A DNA stretch of 64,000 bases from Rapidithrix thailandica (GCF_039710355.1 NZ_JBDKWZ010000001.1:1-64000); one strand, 5' to 3'; shown: positions 16,544 to 26,251, counted from the stretch's first letter. The notes: a model not told the origin generated them from the letters alone. Program-made: numbers and translations.

Positions 16544-18133
16544 ATGAAAAATACAATCCTGATATTGCTGCTCATGCTTGGACTGACAAACTGCCAGCAT
16601 TTTGAGGAACTTAATATTGATCCAGCCCAGCCTACACAAACCGAAATAGATAAGGTGATTACGAATGTGGAAGCGCTAATGAGCGGCTCCCGTGAGTCCA
16701 TCTGGGGGTATAATTATACCTTTGGAATGGGGATTACCCAGCAGTTGGCAGGCCAATGGGCGATTGGACAGGGCTCAGTGTATCATAAAGCTTCCTACTT
16801 AATGGATAGACTTTGGAATACACATTATGAATATATCCAGAACCTCCGGATCGCTTTGCACGATGTTAAAGGTCAACCTGACATGCAGAACCACTATATA
16901 GTGGCCAATACCCTGATGATTTACTTGTTTGCCCAATTGACGGATACCTATGGAGATATTCCCTATTTTCAGGCTGGAAAGGGCTATTTGGAAGAGTTGT
17001 ATTTCCCGGAATACGATGCCCAGGAAGAAATTTACAATCATTTTTTTGAAGAGTTGCAGGCCATGCATAACCAGATTGCACAGGGCTCCCAAGGCAATGT
17101 AAAGGGGGATGTTTTTTTCAATGGGAATATGCAAAAATGGCAGCGTTTGATCAATTCCCTGCACTTGCGCCTGGCCTTGCGCCTGGTGCATGTAAACGAG
17201 GCCAAAGCCAAAGAAGAAGCTTCCAAAGCTATTCAGGCCGGCTTGATGCAGAGCAATGAAGACATGCTGGTGATGAGACATGAGAACTTCCCTTATTCAG
17301 CGGGTTTAGACGAGCTCAGAGGCAACGGCCTTTCACAGACCTTCCATTTTGGAGGTGCCGAACGTATTTGTTCCACTTTTTCCGATATGTTATATCACAA
17401 AAATGACCCTCGTTTAACCATAATGTTTGGGGTATTCCAAGGAGATGCTTTTACCGGTAGTATTGATGTGACCGAAGAGTTTGGAAAATACCTGGGGCAT
17501 CCCGCCGGATATTTCCTATGGGATGTTCCTAATAAAAACCCTACGGATACGGTAATTATAGAAGATGGTACAAAGTTGCCTTTGGAATATGTAGATCAAC
17601 TCTTACAGGCGCGTAGAGAAATGACCCGATTGGATGCTCCTTATGTGCATATGACCTATACGGAGGTGGAATTGCTTCAGGCCGAAGCGGCCCACCGTTG
17701 GCAGGTTACGGGGGAGCCGGCTGCGGTCCATTATGAAAAAGCGCTACGGGCCCATGAAGTCATGCTCCGGGAGGTATACGGTTGTCCGCCTTCCTTAAAC
17801 GGGGACATGGATACTTATTTGGAGGAATATCCTCTGACGACCGGGCAAGAGCTCCGGCAAATCAACGAACAATTGTACATCAACCATTTTCTGAACGGGC
17901 AAGAAGCTTTTGCCAACTGGAGGCGCTCAGGCTATCCGGAGTTAAAGGTAGCCCCTCCTACAGGAGATATGGATCCGGAATTGAATGGGCGGATCCCTCG
18001 TTCTTTTGAATACCCGAACGATGAACTAACTTATAATGGAGAAAATGTCCGAAAGGCGCTGGATGGAAAGCGTAATTTTTGGGGAAATACCGTTTGGTGG
18101 GATACCGATCCTATGCGGGGAGTACTTCCCTAA
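16544..18133 (+). CDS. SusD/RagB-like outer-membrane lipoprotein (SusD-like_2 type), system 1
   Basis: 529 residues with a lipoprotein signal (LGLTNC, Cys17) anchoring it to the outer membrane, where it forms the ligand-binding lid of the SusC barrel. The sequence resembles the SusD-like_2 group rather than classical SusD: ELNIDPAQPT at the mature N-terminus, LFAQLTDTYGDIPYFQA in the TPR-like core, and a C-terminal NGQEAFANWRRSGYPEL, the usual family ending. Co-transcribed with SusC (20-base gap). Related proteins bind peptides or glycans; no specificity can be inferred. Confidence 0.93.
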   Translation: MKNTILILLLMLGLTNCQHFEELNIDPAQPTQTEIDKVITNVEALMSGSRESIWGYNYTFGMGITQQLAGQWAIGQGSVYHKASYLMDRLWNTHYEYIQNLRIALHDVKGQPDMQNHYIVANTLMIYLFAQLTDTYGDIPYFQAGKGYLEELYFPEYDAQEEIYNHFFEELQAMHNQIAQGSQGNVKGDVFFNGNMQKWQRLINSLHLRLALRLVHVNEAKAKEEASKAIQAGLMQSNEDMLVMRHENFPYSAGLDELRGNGLSQTFHFGGAERICSTFSDMLYHKNDPRLTIMFGVFQGDAFTGSIDVTEEFGKYLGHPAGYFLWDVPNKNPTDTVIIEDGTKLPLEYVDQLLQARREMTRLDAPYVHMTYTEVELLQAEAAHRWQVTGEPAAVHYEKALRAHEVMLREVYGCPPSLNGDMDTYLEEYPLTTGQELRQINEQLYINHFLNGQEAFANWRRSGYPELKVAPPTGDMDPELNGRIPRSFEYPNDELTYNGENVRKALDGKRNFWGNTVWWDTDPMRGVLP

Positions 18134-18177
18134 GGCCATGTTGGGAGAGGTAATTATTGCCAATAATTTAACATATT

Positions 18178-18312
18178 ATGTCAATGAAACTCTACTATGT
18201 ATATATCCTTCTACATCTGGCTTTATTACTGGTTTTCTCGATTTATGAAGACTCATGGGAAGTACCTATTGAGCCGTATACTTATTTCGTTCGAGAGGTA
18301 TTTTCTTTTTGA
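18178..18312 (+). CDS. Possible 44-residue membrane peptide
   Basis: Short frame from ATG at 18178 to TGA at 18312, 44 bases after the SusD stop and before the terminator at 18443. The predicted peptide has a hydrophobic N-terminal helix (YYVYILLHLALLLVFSIY) and an acidic/aromatic tail. No family is recognised. Placement inside the susCD transcript is the main support; chance occurrence in AT-rich DNA is quite possible. Confidence 0.3.
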   Translation: MSMKLYYVYILLHLALLLVFSIYEDSWEVPIEPYTYFVREVFSF

Positions 18313-18442
18313 AAAGCAAATCCAAAATCTTTTTGGAAGCATTTTATGCCTGTTTTACAGGTATTCAAAAATTGCTTGAAATCAATAGGTTTTTAAAAAC
18401 GAAAGATTAAAAGTCAACAGCTCTTTGTCTGGCTAAATTCAC

Positions 18443-18475
18443 AAACCCCTGGCAGGATCTACCAGGGGTTTTTAT
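18443..18475 (+). terminator. Rho-independent terminator of the system 1 susCD operon
   Basis: Perfect 10-bp stem AAACCCCTGG (18443-18452) with CCAGGGGTTT (18462-18471), 9-base loop, followed by TTTATTTA. It lies about 310 bases after susD. Confidence 0.88.
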
Positions 18476-18598
18476 TTAGTTGTTAACTATTTGTCGTATT
18501 CCTGAAAAGCAGGGATAGTTTGATGTAAAATTCCTGTTTTGCCATTAGCCAAGTGTAAACGTATTGCGTAGAGCTGCAATACTTTCAACAAGGGGCCT

Positions 18599-19027
18599 TT
18601 AATGAGCGGCTTCGTGCAGATGACCGATTTGGATCAACAATCCTAAGGCATCTCCATAATGATGCCCTTCAAAGGCTTCTCCTTGTTTGTTAAAATGCCA
18701 AACTTCACAAATGTCCACTTCAAAGCGTTTCTGAGAAGGTGGGACGTTTTCAAACATTCCGTCATTGGTCCCTTTGGCCGTAAAACGAGCTGTTACCCAA
18801 TTCCCTTCTCCGGCAATATAACTGAAATCAAATAACTGAACATCCGAAGACATACCGATAAAAATTTCCATCCAACTTTTAAACTCTTCCCGGGAATGGG
18901 CTTCATGATGATGACCATGGTCGGTGAAATTAACTGAGGGGCTGAGCATTTGTACGACCGCATCCAAATCTCGTTGATTAAAATTTTGATGGGCTTTGCG
19001 TAAGGTTTCCAAATGTTTATTTTCCAT
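18599..19027 (-). CDS. SnoaL-like (NTF2-fold) protein
   Basis: 142 residues from the ATG at 19025-19027 (MENKHLETLRKAHQNFN); the frame extends upstream but that part has no coding character. It matches the SnoaL/NTF2-like cone fold: FNQRDLDAVVQMLSP near the start, a His-rich segment (DHGHHHEAHSREEFKSW), and a C-terminal sheet with DICEVWHFNKQGEAFEGHHYGD. Members are small cyclases, isomerases or ligand-binding proteins acting in the cytosol. Monocistronic on the minus strand; the substrate is unknown. Confidence 0.8.
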   Translation of the reverse strand: MENKHLETLRKAHQNFNQRDLDAVVQMLSPSVNFTDHGHHHEAHSREEFKSWMEIFIGMSSDVQLFDFSYIAGEGNWVTARFTAKGTNDGMFENVPPSQKRFEVDICEVWHFNKQGEAFEGHHYGDALGLLIQIGHLHEAAH

Positions 19028-19547
19028 GAATGTACGAAGGGCAAAAAGATTAAGAACTGTAGTCAATAACTTACGTTGCGAATGCAAATAACAGTGCTTA
19101 TTAGGAAGGGTAAATTTCAGATCTAAGTTAATGAATTTATTCCAGAGATGATAGGAACGGAAAGACAGAATTTTTGACTTGTACCTGGTTGCTACTCTTT
19201 TCAAATAAACAAATGTCGATGGTCTGATTTCTTCTATGCAATCGCTCTGTTTACAAAGTACTCAGGCCTTCCGGAAGTAGGATGTTTATACACTTCACAT
19301 AACCTGTCACGGTAGAGGGGAAATTATGTTTTTATGAGTCGTTTCAGGGAAAATGCCTTGAGTGCCGGCATGCTATGAGGAGAGGCATTTTGTTTTTTAG
19401 TAAATTTCGCGGTTTTTTTGCCGTGATGCCTTTTCAAAGAAAAATAATGAATTTGGAAAAGAAGTTTTATAAACTACTGAAAATAGAGAGATAAGCGTTA
19501 TTTTTACGGTGCTTTATACAAATAAACCATAAAAAATAACAGGACGG
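19028..19547. other. Intergenic region with an orphan terminator
   Basis: 520 bases between the divergent SnoaL-like and HNH genes. It holds a plus-strand terminator at 19350-19398 with no plus-strand gene in front of it. No other ORF is supported. Confidence 0.5.
19350..19398 (+). terminator. Orphan terminator-like hairpin
   Basis: AAAATGCCT (19350-19358) pairs with AGGCATTTT (19383-19391), followed by GTTTTTT. No protein gene lies upstream on this strand within the previous 1.2 kb apart from the terminated susD transcript, so it may end a small RNA. Confidence 0.5.
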
Positions 19548-19991
19548 ATGATGAATTCCCTTAAGAGAAGACTGTCTTACAGTCGGTCTCGTTTAAGAGA
19601 GATTTTTGACCGTACAGACGGTCATTGTCATATTTGCCATGGAAAATTATCCTTTGAAAGGTATGCTAAATTCGGAGAACAGGGCTCCTGGGAAGTAGAA
19701 CATTCCAAACCCAAAGCCAAGGGCGGTACCGACCGCCTGACAAACTTGTACCCGGCTTGTATTACTTGTAACCGGAGCAAAGGAACGCGTAGCACCCGGT
19801 CTATACGAGCGCGCTTTGGTTTTACCCGGGCACCCTATTCCAAAGCCAAGAAGCGAAGAATTAAAAAGCGCAACCGCAGGTTCGGGGCTGTTTTGGGTGG
19901 TGCTTTAGGCGTGTGTTGGGGTGCTACCGGGGCGGCCATTTTGATCGTAGTCGGGTTATTGTTGGGGAATTTCTTGGGTCCTCGTAAATAA
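19548..19991 (+). CDS. HNH endonuclease-like protein with a C-terminal membrane segment
   Basis: 147 residues. The N-terminal half is an HNH nuclease: CHICH zinc-binding pair, then WEVEHSKPKAKGGTDRLTN with the catalytic His, then CITCNRSKG with the second Cys pair. A strongly basic stretch (about residues 85-112, many Arg and Lys) leads to a Gly-rich hydrophobic tail (VLGGALGVCWGATGAAIL onward) that looks like one or two membrane helices with a glycine-zipper pattern. HNH enzymes cut DNA; a membrane tail is unusual. No restriction, toxin-delivery or immunity genes are adjacent. It is convergent with the receiver gene at 20022. Confidence 0.8.
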   Translation: MMNSLKRRLSYSRSRLREIFDRTDGHCHICHGKLSFERYAKFGEQGSWEVEHSKPKAKGGTDRLTNLYPACITCNRSKGTRSTRSIRARFGFTRAPYSKAKKRRIKKRNRRFGAVLGGALGVCWGATGAAILIVVGLLLGNFLGPRK

Positions 19992-20021
19992 TCATTGGAT
20001 AGATATTTGTCGAAAGGGGAA

Positions 20022-20465
20022 CTAAGAGCTTGAGTTATTTCCGTTGTTATAGGGATTCTCCAGTAGCTCTAAGAGCATGTTGGAAGTCAGGGGTTTGTTT
20101 TTAAAATCAACTACCTCCTTAAAAGTATTGGCTTTTTGTTTGTCTTGAGGGTTGGGAGAGGTAGTCAGTATGACCACCGGTACCCGCTTTTCCCGGAATA
20201 CATTCAACTTGACATAGGCATCCAGAAATTCCCAACCGTCCATGATAGGCATATTAATATCCAACAGGATAATATCCGGTAGAGCCGTGTTACTGGTATT
20301 ATCCTGGTATTTACCTTGTTGGGTGAGATAATCCAAAGCTTCCTGGCCGTTTTCCGCTACATCTACCACATACGTAGTGCCTAATTGTTGAATCAGGCGT
20401 TGATGAATGAAATTGGTGGTTTCGTTGTCATCGACTAATAGGATTTTATAAGTTTTGTTCTTCAT
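20022..20465 (-). CDS. Single-domain response regulator
   Basis: 147-residue stand-alone receiver. Acidic pocket (LLVDDNE), phospho-acceptor Asp in IILLDINMPIMDGWEF, Thr/Ser in VVILTTSPN, and Lys in DFKNKPLT are all present, so it should be phosphorylatable. There is no output domain; it likely acts by protein contact or as a phosphorelay step. Its start overlaps the end of the upstream kinase gene by 20 bases (20446-20465), indicating translational coupling, and that kinase is the probable phosphodonor. Confidence 0.93.
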   Translation of the reverse strand: MKNKTYKILLVDDNETTNFIHQRLIQQLGTTYVVDVAENGQEALDYLTQQGKYQDNTSNTALPDIILLDINMPIMDGWEFLDAYVKLNVFREKRVPVVILTTSPNPQDKQKANTFKEVVDFKNKPLTSNMLLELLENPYNNGNNSSS

Positions 20466-21966
20466 AAGAATGTTGTTTAAGTATGGTAAAATAAAATTTG
20501 CTTCCTTGGTTTTCCAGAGATTCTACCCAAATTTTCCCTCCATGCTCTTCAATGATTTTTTTACAAATGGCCAAGCCCACTCCCATGCCTTCATACACCC
20601 CTCTTTTATGCAATTGTTTGAATATGCTAAAGGCTTTATGAAAGTGTTGTTGCGAGATGCCAATGCCATTGTCTTCCACACAGAATACCCAGTTTAATTC
20701 TTCCTCTTTGGAGAAAATCCGGATGATAGGTTTTTGGTCTTTCTTTTTGAATTTGATGGCATTACTGATCAAATTTTGGAACAAATGCCTGATTTCTTCT
20801 TCACAACCGGTAATTTGAGGGAGCTCGTCCATCAGAATTTCAGCCCGGTTCAGTTGTATGGACGGTTGTAGTTCTTCCAACACATCGTTTAAGACGTTGG
20901 GTAAATCGATGGGGTCTATGATTTTCTCTCGTCCAATCCGCAAATAATCCAGTAAGCAGGTAATCAATTCTTTCATCCGGTTGGCCGATTCCAAGGTATA
21001 CTGTAGATATTTTTCGGCATTCTCATCAAATTGCTGTTCATATTCTTTCTTGAACAATTCGATAAAACTGATGACGGAGAGCATGGGTTCTTGTAAATCA
21101 TGGCTGGTGAGGTAGACAAAGTTTTCCAACTCATCGTTGCTTCGTTGCAGCTCTTTGAGCGTTTTTTCCAGGCGAATGCGGGCAGACTTCAGTTCGGTGA
21201 TATTACGTAAACTGGTGTTACTATGGATAATCTTTCCATGTACATCGCGCATTCCGGTGGCATTAAACAATACATTGAGCTTAGCGCCATCTTTCATTTT
21301 CAGAATCAACTCTATGTTTTCTACTTTCCCAGATTGAGCAAAATTACGGAAGGCTTGTTGGGCTTCTTGCAGGCAGTCGGGATGGTAAATATCAAAAATG
21401 GATTTACCTATAATTTCTGTTCGAAGGTATCCGGTATTTTTTAATAAAGTATCGTTACATTCTGTAATGAATGTAGTTTCCATATCCAAGGAAATCAACA
21501 TATCCGGGGAGCTATTGTATAGCTCCATATATTTGGCTCTGGACTCTTGAAAAGCTTTTTCCATATGAAATTTTTCTATGAAAAAGCGAACTTTATTGAG
21601 AAGTTCAGGTGGTTCAAAAGGCTTGGTAATAAAACTAAAAGCCCCTTTTTCAAAGCCTTTGAATACATTGAGGCGGTCGGTGTAAATCGCGGAGATAAAG
21701 ATAATCGGAAGCTCATAGGTGCTTTCTTCTTCCCTGAGAATTTCCGCCAGTTCATAGCCATCCATTTGAGGCATCTGCACGTCAAGCAGGGCCAAGGCAA
21801 ATTCATGGTTTAGTGTATGTTTCAAGGCTTCATTACCACTTGTCGCCGTGATGAGTTCTACCTCCAGTTCGGTTAGTACTTTTTGAAGGACAAGAAGGTT
21901 TTCAGGCTTATCGTCTACAAGCAGTAGTTTGGGATGTCTCTTGTCAGTGTAGCTGATCTCTTTCAT
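20446..21966 (-). CDS. Receiver-PAS-histidine kinase
   Basis: 506 residues, soluble. N-terminal receiver (about 10-130; LLLVDDKPEN, ALLDVQMPQMDGYE, FITKPFEPPE), PAS domain (about 140-260), then HisKA with His in YLTSHDLQEPMLS and HATPase_c (FQNLISNAIKFKK, EDNGIGIS, GMGVGLAICKKI). The DLQEP H-box is of the phytochrome-like kinase subfamily. The N-terminal receiver suggests input from another kinase, plausibly the large hybrid kinase encoded 151 bases upstream. Its partner receiver overlaps it downstream. Confidence 0.93.
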   Translation of the reverse strand: MKEISYTDKRHPKLLLVDDKPENLLVLQKVLTELEVELITATSGNEALKHTLNHEFALALLDVQMPQMDGYELAEILREEESTYELPIIFISAIYTDRLNVFKGFEKGAFSFITKPFEPPELLNKVRFFIEKFHMEKAFQESRAKYMELYNSSPDMLISLDMETTFITECNDTLLKNTGYLRTEIIGKSIFDIYHPDCLQEAQQAFRNFAQSGKVENIELILKMKDGAKLNVLFNATGMRDVHGKIIHSNTSLRNITELKSARIRLEKTLKELQRSNDELENFVYLTSHDLQEPMLSVISFIELFKKEYEQQFDENAEKYLQYTLESANRMKELITCLLDYLRIGREKIIDPIDLPNVLNDVLEELQPSIQLNRAEILMDELPQITGCEEEIRHLFQNLISNAIKFKKKDQKPIIRIFSKEEELNWVFCVEDNGIGISQQHFHKAFSIFKQLHKRGVYEGMGVGLAICKKIIEEHGGKIWVESLENQGSKFYFTILKQHSYEEQNL

Positions 21967-22117
21967 GGCTTCGAAGTTAGTGATAGGGATCTTTTGTAAA
22001 ATATCCGGAAAGTAGTGATTCTGGCTGATTACCTGTAGTTATATTTTTATAACTCGAAAAAAAACCAATTGTTTGTGCTGTTTTTTAGGTAATATTTATG
22101 TGTGAGGTTTTACAGTG

Positions 22118-25100
22118 TCAGTGTATCCAAACCCTTATCAAACTGAGTAACTTATCGATCTCTACGGGCTTGGTGAAATAGTCGTTCGCTCCGGCATCAA
22201 TGCATTTTTTCCGGTCTTCCTTCATAGCTTTTGCCGTCAGGGCAATGATCGGCAGTTGGTGAAAGGCCGGTTGCTTGCGGATTCTGCGCATGGCTTCGTA
22301 GCCATCCATTTCCGGCATCATGATGTCCATCAAAACAAGGTGTATATCAGGCTCTTGTTCCAGTACATTCAGGGCTTTCAAACCGTTTTCGGCTTTTAAT
22401 ACATGAATGCCTTGCGCTTTGAGTACTTTCGAAAGGGCAAACATATTGCGCATATCGTCATCTACCAGCAGTACCTTTTTGTTTTTAAAGGCTTCTTCTT
22501 TGTCATATACTTCTTGGATAAGCTGTTGCTGTTTATGCGGTAAGTTATCAACTGTATGGTGGAGAAACAGGGCGGTTTCATCGAGCAACCTTTCTTCTGA
22601 TTTTTCACTTTTGATAATAATACTTTTTGCCCAGGTATTCATTTGATTGACTTCGTCCTCGCTGAGTTCCTTTCCGGTGTAGACGATAATAGGCGGGAGC
22701 TGATGGGTTTGGTTTCTTTGCAAATCGTTAATTAAATCAAAGCCCGATGGCCCGGGTAGTATCAAGTCCAGTACAATGCAGTCTATGGTTTGTTTTTCGA
22801 TAATCTTCCGGGCTGTTTCTGCCGTATCGGCTTCAAAAAGTTTGATCTCATAAGAAGAAATGGCGCTTTTGATATGTTTGCGGGTATGCGCATCGTCTTC
22901 CACAATCAGGAGGTATTTCATTTTGCGATGGATGAACGTTTCAATTTCTCCGAACACTTCTTCCAATTGACTCTGATTGACGGGCTTGGTCAGGCATTGT
23001 ACGACTCCTGCTTTGTAAGAATCCAAACTGTATTCGGTTGCCGAAATAATATGTACTGGAATCTTACTATATTCGGCATGCACTTTTAATTCTTTTAAAA
23101 GGCTGTTTCCATGCATTCCGGGTAGTTCCAAATCAAGAATAATGGCATCCGGGCGGTATTTTTCAATCAACAAAAGCCCGTCTTCTCCGGTGGCGGCTAC
23201 CAGGCATTTATAATTCTTTGCATTGGCTTGTTTTTTCAGTATCCTGGCAAAATGAGCGTCATCTTCAACAATTAACACCACTATGTCTTGTTTTGAAATG
23301 CTTTGCCGGTCATCTTTGATGCTTGGATAATTAATATAAGCCGCTTGTAGTAATTGTTGTGTGGCTAAGTCGAGAGATTCGATAGTATCCTCTTCTGGAA
23401 GTAGCGTATCCGTACTTTCAGTGTTCTGGGGTATAAGTGGAAAGGTCAGCGTAAATTCAGAGCCTTTGTTTACTTGACTTTCCAGTTCTATTTGCCCATC
23501 CAACAAGTAGGTCAATTGTAAAGCGATGGAAAGCCCGAGGCCTGTTCCTCCGTATTTTCTGGAAATGCCTCCTTCTGCTTGTTGGAAAGCTTCGAAAATG
23601 GTCTTTTTCTTTTCTTGGGGAATCCCAATCCCTGTGTCCCGAACTTTTATGGATAATAAACCGGGAGATTGTATCGAAAAACGGACCGAAACGTCTCCCT
23701 GTTCCGTAAACTTGACCGCATTGCTCAACAGGTTTTTGAGTATTTGATTTAACTTTTGCAAATCGGTCCAAATGACATCCGGTACCTCCGGGGCAATGTC
23801 AACAGATAGGCTTAAGCCTTTTTTATGAACCAGAGGGGTAAAAGTATAGTGAATACTTTCTGTGATTTTTGAAAGGGAAACTTCTCTTTTTTCAATATGC
23901 ATTTTACCTGCTTCAATTTTACTCAAGTCGAGAATATCATTGATGAGATTGAGTAAATCCATACCGCTTTGGTGAATGATTTGTGCACATTCGACTTGTT
24001 CTTGCTCCAGGTTGCCTTCCTGGTTTTTAGCCAGAGTTTCCGAGAGAATCAACATACTGTTGAGAGGTGTCCGCAGTTCGTGGCTCATATTGGCCAGGAA
24101 CTCAGATTTATATTTGCTGGCCGAAGTCAGTTGTTCCGCATGTTGGATGAGGTCTTGGCTTTTACTCTCCAGTTCACCGTTTTTGCTTTCCAGTTCTTTG
24201 CGGTGTAACTGCAATTGCTCATAGGTATAGAGCATTTCTTCCTGTTGGGTTTTGAGCAGTTTACTTTGCTCTTCCAGCTCCTCATTGGTTTGTCGCAATT
24301 CTTCTTGTTGGGTTTCCAGTTCTTCTGCTTGTGCCTGGGTTTCTTCCAAGAGTTCAATAATTTGTTTTTGGGTAATGGCTGCTTGTATACGGATGCCAAT
24401 ACCTGGCATTACTTCTTGAATAAATTCCTTTTGTAGGGGAGTAAAGGGAGTAAATGTACCCAACTCTATTACGCCTAATACTTGGTCCTTATAAAGGAAG
24501 GGATAGACAAGTAATTGTATCGGGGAACTCACTGTAAAAGTACCGCAAACCAAGGCCTGTCCGGCAGTGGGTTGTTCTACCCAAATAGGCTTTTTTTCTG
24601 TATAGGCTTGTCCTACCAAGCCTTCTTGCGGACGGTAAGACGACCGGAACTCTTCCCCTTTGGCAAATGCATACCTCCCTTGTAATTGTAGTTCGTCTCC
24701 CCGTTCGTTGAGTAGGTACAAGGCGCCTACTACGGCTTTCAGGTATTGACATAAAAAACCGATGATGTGGTTAGAGAGCTTATCCAAAGGAATCTCTCCC
24801 AGCATCTTCTGGCTCAGTTGATTATATCCGTTGCTGAGCCAGTTATAATCTTTGGACTTTTGGCTACTGACCTTCAAGGCATCGCGCATCAGCAGCAAAG
24901 ATTTCCCCAAACCTTGTAATTCCTTAGGGCCTTGAATACGGATAGGAAAATTTAAGTGGCCTTCCGCTATGTTATTGGCTACTTTAATAGCGGTATTTAC
25001 CGGACGGGACACCGAACGGGAAATGACAATCGAAAGCAATACGCTCAACAAAACACCTGCACCCAGTAAAAAGCTGTTGGTATAAATCATTTGCTTTAAA

Positions 25101-25651
25101 ACCTGGGTACTGCGTAGTTCATCGGCAAGCATCAGCTTTTTTTGCCTTTGGTGCATTTGGGTTAAGATGTCCTGTGTTTCTAGTGAGGTTGGGACGGCCT
25201 GTTTCCGCAGTAGTTCATTGGCTTTAGCCGAATCGTTAAGGATAGTGAAATGCTCTATTTCGTTTTGGTAGTGTTCCAGCTTTCGGATCAAATCTTCCGC
25301 TTTCTGTAAGTCTTGAATATTTTTGGGGTTGGTCCACTCCGTGCTTAATCCATGCATTTCGTACATGGCAGGTTTTATCAGTTGCTGCCAGGCGTCTTCC
25401 CATTCTTTTTTTAAACTTTCATCCTTGAGAATCAGCCATCCTCTTAAAGCGCCCACAGATTGATTGACTCCGCTAATGACTTTTAAACTGGCTTGGGTGG
25501 TGGGGGCCCTGTCCTGAATGATTCGATGGGAAACCTTTTTGATTTTTTCTACTTGAAATAACATCATGAGAATTCCTCCACCCAGTAATACAAGTACCAG
25601 TGCGTATCCTAATCCAATCCGGCCAGCGAGTGTATGGTAGTATTTTTTCAT
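22118..25651 (-). CDS. Membrane-bound hybrid histidine kinase with three receivers
   Basis: 1177 residues. TM1 (about 12-32), a periplasmic helical CHASE3-like sensor (about 35-190), TM2 (about 193-212), HAMP (about 213-265), GAF (about 295-430), a long Gln/Glu-rich coiled coil (about 435-520), HisKA (NMSHELRTPLNSM), HATPase_c (LKNLLSNAVKFTE, GGTGLGLSIALQ), then three receivers: LIVEDDAHF...ILDLELPG, LIVEDDAHT...VLDLILPG, and LLVDDDMRN...LMDIMMPEMDG. The middle receiver has an unusual IIIKSEKS region where the conserved Lys should be. The cheB stop is only 3 bases upstream, so it is in one operon with cheR-cheB. Confidence 0.93.
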   Translation of the reverse strand: MKKYYHTLAGRIGLGYALVLVLLGGGILMMLFQVEKIKKVSHRIIQDRAPTTQASLKVISGVNQSVGALRGWLILKDESLKKEWEDAWQQLIKPAMYEMHGLSTEWTNPKNIQDLQKAEDLIRKLEHYQNEIEHFTILNDSAKANELLRKQAVPTSLETQDILTQMHQRQKKLMLADELRSTQVLKQMIYTNSFLLGAGVLLSVLLSIVISRSVSRPVNTAIKVANNIAEGHLNFPIRIQGPKELQGLGKSLLLMRDALKVSSQKSKDYNWLSNGYNQLSQKMLGEIPLDKLSNHIIGFLCQYLKAVVGALYLLNERGDELQLQGRYAFAKGEEFRSSYRPQEGLVGQAYTEKKPIWVEQPTAGQALVCGTFTVSSPIQLLVYPFLYKDQVLGVIELGTFTPFTPLQKEFIQEVMPGIGIRIQAAITQKQIIELLEETQAQAEELETQQEELRQTNEELEEQSKLLKTQQEEMLYTYEQLQLHRKELESKNGELESKSQDLIQHAEQLTSASKYKSEFLANMSHELRTPLNSMLILSETLAKNQEGNLEQEQVECAQIIHQSGMDLLNLINDILDLSKIEAGKMHIEKREVSLSKITESIHYTFTPLVHKKGLSLSVDIAPEVPDVIWTDLQKLNQILKNLLSNAVKFTEQGDVSVRFSIQSPGLLSIKVRDTGIGIPQEKKKTIFEAFQQAEGGISRKYGGTGLGLSIALQLTYLLDGQIELESQVNKGSEFTLTFPLIPQNTESTDTLLPEEDTIESLDLATQQLLQAAYINYPSIKDDRQSISKQDIVVLIVEDDAHFARILKKQANAKNYKCLVAATGEDGLLLIEKYRPDAIILDLELPGMHGNSLLKELKVHAEYSKIPVHIISATEYSLDSYKAGVVQCLTKPVNQSQLEEVFGEIETFIHRKMKYLLIVEDDAHTRKHIKSAISSYEIKLFEADTAETARKIIEKQTIDCIVLDLILPGPSGFDLINDLQRNQTHQLPPIIVYTGKELSEDEVNQMNTWAKSIIIKSEKSEERLLDETALFLHHTVDNLPHKQQQLIQEVYDKEEAFKNKKVLLVDDDMRNMFALSKVLKAQGIHVLKAENGLKALNVLEQEPDIHLVLMDIMMPEMDGYEAMRRIRKQPAFHQLPIIALTAKAMKEDRKKCIDAGANDYFTKPVEIDKLLSLIRVWIH

Positions 25652-25654
25652 AAA

Positions 25655-26251
25655 TCAATTTACAGTTGGCGAACTGACAAGGTTCGTGATTAACAAATCC
25701 GTGATTTCCTGGATGGAGAGTATCCAATGTGGGTTGGCGCGTCTGATGGCTGCTTGGGGCATTTCCGGGCTTTCGGCTTCTTCCGGTTTTTGGACGATGG
25801 CGAGGCCCCCGGCTTCTTTGATCAAACTCAGACCATACGCACCGTCTTGGTTGCTACCGGTCAATACGATTCCAATGAGCTTGTGTTTCCAGGCATCGGT
25901 GGCTGTTTCAAACAATACATCAATAGAAGGCCGGGCGTAGTTGACTCTTTCGTCAAGAGTCAGGGTGAAGGTGCAATTGGTTTCCACTAGCAAATGGTAG
26001 CCTGGAGGGGCAAAATATACGATTCCTCCTTGTGCCTTTTCTCCGATATTCGCCTCTTTTACATGTATGATTGCTTGGTTATTGATAGAGGTAATCCATC
26101 TTAAACTGCTATCTGTGGCAATATGTTGAACAATGATGACTGGCAAAGGGAAACTTGCCGGCAAGGCATACACCAACTGCCGGATGGCTTTGAGTCCTCC
26201 GGCCGAAGCCCCCATCACAATAGCTTGGTATTTTGTCCAGGTGATGTTCAT
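25655..26251 (-). CDS. cheB: CheB-type methylesterase, receiver-less
   Basis: 198-residue stand-alone CheB catalytic domain that hydrolyses glutamyl methyl esters. The triad is visible: Ser in MGASAGG, His in VQHIA, Asp in GSNQDGAYG. The receiver domain of classical CheB is absent, as in CheB proteins paired with hybrid kinases. The ATG overlaps the cheR stop by four bases, and the hybrid kinase gene follows after 3 bases. No CheA, CheW or methyl-accepting protein is present, so its substrate may be the coiled-coil linker of the neighbouring kinase or a protein encoded elsewhere. Confidence 0.92.
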   Translation of the reverse strand: MNITWTKYQAIVMGASAGGLKAIRQLVYALPASFPLPVIIVQHIATDSSLRWITSINNQAIIHVKEANIGEKAQGGIVYFAPPGYHLLVETNCTFTLTLDERVNYARPSIDVLFETATDAWKHKLIGIVLTGSNQDGAYGLSLIKEAGGLAIVQKPEEAESPEMPQAAIRRANPHWILSIQEITDLLITNLVSSPTVN

